Of a DNA stretch of 10,605 nt, positions 9,601-10,605 are shown one piece after another (the stretch's first letter is position 1; each line of letters opens with the position of its first letter). The DNA is from Hemicentrotus pulcherrimus. Its lineage: Eukaryota; Echinodermata; Echinoidea; Camarodonta; Strongylocentrotidae. The stretch covers positions 388,957 to 399,561 of the forward strand of contig BEXV01000020.1 of NCBI GenBank assembly GCA_003118195.1. The letters are read 5' to 3'. The position numbers and the translations under genes were made by a program. The notes beneath the pieces were generated by a model, which had not been told where the DNA came from, searched no databases, and was given only the letters and a program-made list of their open reading frames with translations.

Positions 9601-10150
9601 GATAACAATTAACAGTCATAATTACACCACATACTGATACACAAAAGCTCATTTGCCAGGATAAGATACGTGGTATTCAATTCATTAAACATCGCAATGT
9701 TGACTTTTTTTCTTTTTTTTTAATCATAACTTCATCATTTTCTTTTTTCTTCTTCTTCCTCTTTCCCCTTCTTATTCTGCTCGTCTTGTTCGCCTTCTCC
9801 TTTTTCCATTCCACTTATTCCACTCTTCTTTCTATTCCTCCCCCTCATCTCTTCCTCTCCCCTTCTGTCTTTCCCTTTTCATCTTCTTCTTCTTCCTCTC
9901 TTTCTTCTTTTTCCTTCTCTTCTCTTCTCTTCTCTTCTCTTCTCTTCTCTTCTCTTCTCTTCTCTTCTCTTCTCTTCTCTTCTCTTCTCTTCTCTTCTCT
10001 TCTCTTCTCTTCTGCATCAGATCGTTTGACTTTAATAAACTCGGGTGTCTAATTTGCTATTTGCTTATTTACCAACTGTAATATAAGCAAATGGGACTAC
10101 AATGTAAAAGTAACCCAAACTCACCATGAGTCTCCGCCAAATCCTGCCAT
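3603..10150 (-). CDS. STX8: Syntaxin-8 (Qc-SNARE), six exons, 3' end outside window
   Basis: Syntaxin-8 is a Qc-SNARE of early and late endosomes that pairs with syntaxin-7, Vti1b and a VAMP R-SNARE to drive endosome and lysosome fusion. The joined exons 10150-10125, 9200-9101, 8615-8521, 6841-6731, 4319-4201 and 3695-3603 give 544 coding bases, that is 181 residues plus one base. Visible parts are an N-terminal helical region (about residues 10-102), a linker with W-G-G and EETR (about 103-143), and the SNARE heptads from about residue 146 (QDQGLDELSAII, then IGNEVDEH). These align nearly without gaps to the vertebrate protein of 236 residues. The remaining roughly 55-60 residues (rest of the SNARE motif and the C-terminal anchor) were not found in 1-3602. 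Identification rests on remembered family sequence, not a search, but the collinear exon phases make it very strong. Confidence 0.95.
3696..4200 (-). other. STX8 intron 5 (phase 1, 505 bp)
   Basis: GT-AG intron with donor GTAAAC and acceptor CCTTTTAG. The part 3745-3935 is strongly pyrimidine-rich on the plus strand (purine-rich on the gene strand), followed by the (ATC)n microsatellite. Confidence 0.8.
3991..4074. repeat. (ATC)n microsatellite, interrupted
   Basis: Mostly ATC/CAT triplets on the plus strand with ATT interruptions, inside intron 5. A 60-codon minus frame over it is a run of Met and is not a gene. Confidence 0.95.
4201..4319 (-). CDS. STX8: STX8 exon 5 (linker and entry to SNARE motif)
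   Basis: The exon is 119 bases between acceptor TTTGTAG and donor CAGG|GTAAAC. The peptide begins TSLLPSTSGFAQDGWGG, a Ser/Thr-rich linker, and continues EETRTLSVNELQQEQQRILQ. The EETR and glutamine-rich helix match the EETR...IRQQQQKIIQ stretch of vertebrate syntaxin-8 just before the SNARE core. It ends in phase 1; the single G combines with TA of exon 6 to give Val. Confidence 0.94.
4775..4927. repeat. Foldback (hairpin) repeat with ~75-bp arms
   Basis: The left arm 4775-4853 and right arm 4856-4927 are imperfect inverted copies sharing GATATCG, CTTTGA, CTGGCT, GTTTTATATGC, GAACTCGC and GCCAT, with only TC between ACCCC and GGGGT at the tip. A further copy of GCATATAAAA just outside (4763-4772) also pairs with TTTTATATGC in the left arm, giving an alternative fold. 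It looks like a palindromic transposon remnant. I could not define terminal repeats or a target duplication for a larger element around it (about 4460-4940). Confidence 0.7.
5323..5742. mobile_element. Outer inverted-repeat element, about 191 bp, split by the inner MITE
   Basis: The ends are ATACAATGACCCGTCT (5323-5338) and AGACGGGTC...ATTGTAT (5724-5742), inverted apart from a 3-base insertion. Inside, the left side has the perfect 18-bp palindrome GCGATTGATATCAATCGC (5409-5426) and the pair ACAGTTGCGATT (5382-5393) / AATCGCAACTGT (5421-5432); the right side has the related GCAATTGATTCAGATCAATC. Removing the inner MITE and one GGAGAC gives a 191-bp foldback-like element. TA-type termini are possible but not certain. 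Confidence 0.6.
5453..5675. mobile_element. Inner MITE, 223 bp, with 6-bp GGAGAC target duplication
   Basis: A perfect 13-bp terminal inverted repeat, CATACCTGCCAAC at 5453-5465 and GTTGGCAGGTATG at 5663-5675, is bounded by identical GGAGAC copies at 5447-5452 and 5676-5681. Weaker subterminal similarity (GGAATTTTTAG against the complement GGATTTTTAGG) continues inward. There is no transposase; a 64-codon minus frame across the left part has no recognisable domain. It interrupts the element at 5323-5742. Confidence 0.75.
5751..6295. mobile_element. TTAA-flanked non-autonomous DNA transposon, 545 bp
   Basis: Terminal inverted repeats are AATGACTTGGTAACATTGTT at 5751-5770 and the complement of AGGGACTTGGTAACATTGTT at 6276-6295, 18 of 20 identical with 17 consecutive. 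TTAA lies outside both ends (5747-5750 and 6296-6299), fitting a TTAA-specific family such as piggyBac or Kolobok; the right terminus AGGG seems closer to Kolobok. Inside is a 16-bp direct repeat AATTTTCCCAACCATT (5958-5973 and 5978-5993) and its inverted partial copy GTTGGGAAAATT (6131-6142). No transposase frame is present. Confidence 0.72.
6731..6841 (-). CDS. STX8: STX8 exon 4 (third N-terminal helix)
   Basis: The exon lies between acceptor GTACCTAG and donor AG|GTAGTT, 111 bases. It encodes TQREADRRRALVDNLKAKEK and then ILHNSFKQDVSFSAPE. The vertebrate counterpart is TQLEGDRRQNLLDDL followed by the SFKNE region, so this is the third N-terminal helix and the start of the linker. It starts with one completing base and ends with AG, which joins A of exon 5 to make Arg. 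Confidence 0.93.
7066..7094 (-). repeat. CTGAAGAAGGC...GCCAAAAGCTC motif of a dispersed repeat
   Basis: On the minus strand CTGAAGAAGGC and GCCAAAAGCTC flank a short spacer, so GGC and GCC can pair. Similar CTGAAGAAGGCC...GGCCGAAAGC motifs recur in many animal genomes, often with retroelement remnants. I infer a fragment of such a repeat covering perhaps 6990-7100; no reverse transcriptase frame is present. Confidence 0.4.
7327..7403 (+). repeat. 18-bp tandem repeat grading into AGGTCA hexamers
   Basis: Two perfect 18-bp copies of AAGGTTAAGCTGATGACC (7327-7344 and 7345-7362) are followed by AGGTCA at 7364-7369 and 7370-7375, AGGTCA at 7390-7395 and GGTTCA at 7398-7403. The hexamers match nuclear-receptor half-sites, as a DR0 pair and a DR2 pair, and TCAAGGTCA at 7367-7375 is the extended NR5A/ERR monomer site. 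Tandem repetition is certain; regulatory function is not shown. Confidence 0.7.
7721..7795. repeat. Dispersed AAGCGCTT...AAGCGCTTTACA repeat
   Basis: A short AT triplet run (TAATAATAATAT) leads into CTTTTATAAAGCGCTTGATA and, after a spacer, CTCTAAGCGCTTTACA. The two GCGC cores make an imperfect palindrome. This layout (triplet run, then TTATAAAGCGCTT, then AAGCGCTTTACA) resembles a repeat I recall as very common in marine animal genomes, but the family name cannot be given from sequence alone. Confidence 0.6.
7828..8482. mobile_element. Palindromic TA-flanked MITE, about 655 bp with ~206-bp inverted arms
   Basis: The left arm (about 7828-8033) and right arm (about 8274-8482) are inverted copies at high identity. 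Shared blocks include CACCTAGAAAATTGCTAATT, GAAAGAGTGTTTTATCCC, GTGGTATGTGTTCACGCTTG and TTGCGCCAAAGT. Both termini carry GTGAGTC followed by an A run, and TA lies outside each end (7826-7827 and 8483-8484). TA duplication and this terminus fit the Tc1/mariner superfamily. The roughly 240-bp centre has no transposase, only AT-rich DNA with ATATCAAATATC microrepeats and a short GTG-rich stretch, so the element is non-autonomous. Open frames inside it are not genes. Confidence 0.88.
8521..8615 (-). CDS. STX8: STX8 exon 3 (second N-terminal helix)
   Basis: The exon begins after the strong acceptor TTTTTCCACAG and encodes 31 codons plus two bases, starting INAEIRSRIRRYQQDIQLL. This matches the LTVTIRALLQNLKEKIALL helix of vertebrate syntaxin-8 and joins exon 2 in phase 0 with no gap. 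The donor is TT|GTATCC, weak because position +5 is C. Reading through meets a stop (TAA) within ten bases of the junction, so splicing here is required. The two leftover bases TT join A of exon 4 to give Leu. A 655-bp MITE lies 38 bases into the following intron. Confidence 0.9.
8616..9100 (-). other. STX8 intron 2 (phase 0, 485 bp)
   Basis: GT-AG intron with donor GTATGC and acceptor TTTTTCCACAG. I see no repeat, coding frame or motif of note in it. Confidence 0.8.
9101..9200 (-). CDS. STX8: STX8 exon 2 (first N-terminal helix)
   Basis: The exon is bounded by acceptor TTTCAAG, preceded by a pyrimidine-rich tract, and donor AAG|GTATGC. It is 100 bases, one completing base plus 33 codons. 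The peptide includes GQTIIEMINERDGLQRNG, which aligns without gaps with the QEIAEKIQQRNQYERNG region of vertebrate syntaxin-8, the first helix of the N-terminal bundle. It ends in phase 0. Confidence 0.93.
9201..10124 (-). other. STX8 intron 1 (phase 2, 924 bp)
   Basis: GT-AG intron with donor GTGAGT and acceptor TTTCAAG. It holds a long pyrimidine-rich tract on the plus strand (about 9731-10013) ending in a perfect pentanucleotide array. Near the acceptor (9226-9252) are three 9-bp copies of TAATGAAAG or a close variant, which form the pyrimidine tract on the gene strand. Apart from these I see no gene or mobile element. Confidence 0.8.
9914..10013. repeat. Perfect (TCTCT)n pentanucleotide array, 20 copies
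   Basis: 100 bases with an exact 5-bp period and no interruption, at the end of a longer pyrimidine-rich tract that starts near 9731. The gene strand is therefore pure purine (AGAGA units). Open frames in both directions over it encode only Ser/Leu/Phe or Lys/Arg/Glu runs and are by-products of the repeat. Confidence 0.98.
10125..10150 (-). CDS. STX8: STX8 exon 1, coding part, with start codon
   Basis: This exon encodes MAGFGGDS plus the first two bases (TG) of a Trp codon, and ends at a canonical donor, TG|GTGAGT. The next exon begins with G, completing TGG, so D-S-W matches the D-P-W found near the N-terminus of vertebrate syntaxin-8. The start context is AAAGATGG, with A at -3 and G at +4, a good Kozak match. 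The exon is only 26 coding bases and is easily missed; the 5' UTR continues to higher coordinates for an unknown distance. Confidence 0.85.
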
Positions 10151-10416
10151 CTTTTACCAAAGTTGAACTCGTCCCTACCAACACGTGACACTAAGCTAAA
10201 AATTGAGGTGTTTTCTAACCCCAAAATAATCAGATAATGCCTATAATAAATGGATAAATAAAAAGAGTTGACGGGGATTTGATCACAAGACCGTCCCCTT
10301 TTTACTGACGGTGTGAGTGATGACACAAATCATAAAGAAAAAAATGTGGTTGAATGTTCACATTCTCTCACTCTTGCATTTTCTAAATGTGAAAAATATA
10401 TAAAGAGAGAGAGAGG
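10151..10416 (-). promoter_or_regulatory. 5' UTR and proximal upstream region of STX8
   Basis: This is the sequence just upstream of the start codon. It contains the E-box noted separately. I see no convincing TATA box at a plausible distance, and the transcription start cannot be fixed from sequence. An 85-codon minus-strand open frame across this stretch overlaps exon 1 in another frame and has no recognisable domain, so it is not called. Confidence 0.4.
10182..10189 (-). promoter_or_regulatory. CLEAR-like E-box (GTCACGTG) upstream of STX8 start
   Basis: The palindromic core CACGTG sits at 10182-10187, and on the gene strand reads GTCACGTGTT, matching eight of ten positions of the lysosomal-gene CLEAR element GTCACGTGAC. 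It is 32 bases upstream of the STX8 start codon, in the presumed 5' UTR or proximal promoter. In vertebrates such sites are bound by TFEB/MITF/USF-type bHLH-ZIP proteins. Function here is an inference from motif and position. Confidence 0.45.
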
Positions 10417-10605
10417 CAGTGGCGTAATGAGCAAAAACGTTTGGGGGGGCTGACAAAAAAAAAATCCGCAGCACCCCACTCTAACATGCATGCAGGCCTA
10501 GCTGAACGTTTCGGCGAGGGTCAAGGGGCGGAGCCCCTGAAGCTCAAGGGGTATGGGCATCAGTGGCTGATCCAGGAATTTCTTACAGGGGGGGGGGGGG
10601 GGGGG
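10417..10605. mobile_element. Two adjacent transposon-like termini with terminal G run
   Basis: CAGTGGCGTAATGAGC at 10417 and CAGTGGCTGATCCAGG at 10561 both begin CAGTGGC, as the ends of some hAT-type elements do. Between them are a G7 run, an A10 run and the hairpin GGGGC-GGA-GCCCC (10525-10537). The window ends in 18 consecutive G (10588-10605). I read this as the starts of two non-autonomous repeats, one beside or inside the other; family assignment is by general resemblance only. Confidence 0.45.

Noticed and set aside
9786..10052. Ser/Leu/Phe frame (plus) and Lys/Arg/Glu frame (minus)
   Set aside because: Direct translation of the pentanucleotide array and flanking pyrimidine tract.
10069..10326. 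85-codon minus-strand frame across the STX8 5' region
   Set aside because: It is in a different frame from exon 1, whose short MAGFGGDS-W reading joins exon 2 exactly; no domain is visible.

Overview
The window is AT-rich animal nuclear DNA carrying one protein gene in pieces, with many simple repeats, several small inverted-repeat DNA transposons, and a marked excess of the palindrome TACATGTA. This mix, together with GT-AG introns of 0.5 to more than 3.6 kb and an AAGCGCTTTACA-type dispersed repeat, suggests a marine invertebrate, most likely an echinoderm or a relative. The taxon is an inference.

The gene is syntaxin-8 (STX8), on the minus strand. Six coding exons can be joined without a frame break: 10150-10125, 9200-9101, 8615-8521, 6841-6731, 4319-4201 and 3695-3603. 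All five complete introns are GT-AG and their phases match (2, 0, 2, 2, 1). Together the exons encode the first 181 residues: the N-terminal helical region, the linker and the first half of the Qc-SNARE motif. The second half of the SNARE motif and the C-terminal membrane anchor are not visible, and are expected beyond position 1. No other convincing gene is present; the remaining open frames are in repeats, low-complexity DNA or introns.

Layout from left to right. 1-3602 is the partial sixth intron, with a (TC)n tract, a short GC-richer island near 840-1140, a cluster of TACATGTA palindromes and two CTCF-like motifs. 3603-4319 holds exons 6 and 5, separated by a short intron with an (ATC)n microsatellite. 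4320-6730 is intron 4, filled with transposon remnants: a foldback element, one small element nested in another with a 6-bp target duplication, and a TTAA-flanked element. 6731-6841 is exon 4. Intron 3 (6842-8520) carries an 18-bp tandem repeat rich in AGGTCA-like hexamers, an AAGCGCTTTACA-type repeat and a 655-bp palindromic TA-flanked MITE that ends 38 bp from a splice junction. Exons 3, 2 and 1 follow. Intron 1 holds a 100-bp perfect pentanucleotide array. An E-box of CLEAR type lies 32 bp upstream of the start codon. The right edge is made of two transposon-like termini and an 18-base G run.

The most interesting coding observation is that the residue aligning with the conserved zero-layer glutamine of the Qc-SNARE is a histidine (codon CAT) at residue 180. 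I did not find a clear undescribed multi-gene system; the novelty here lies in the SNARE substitution and in the transposon and regulatory structures inside the introns.
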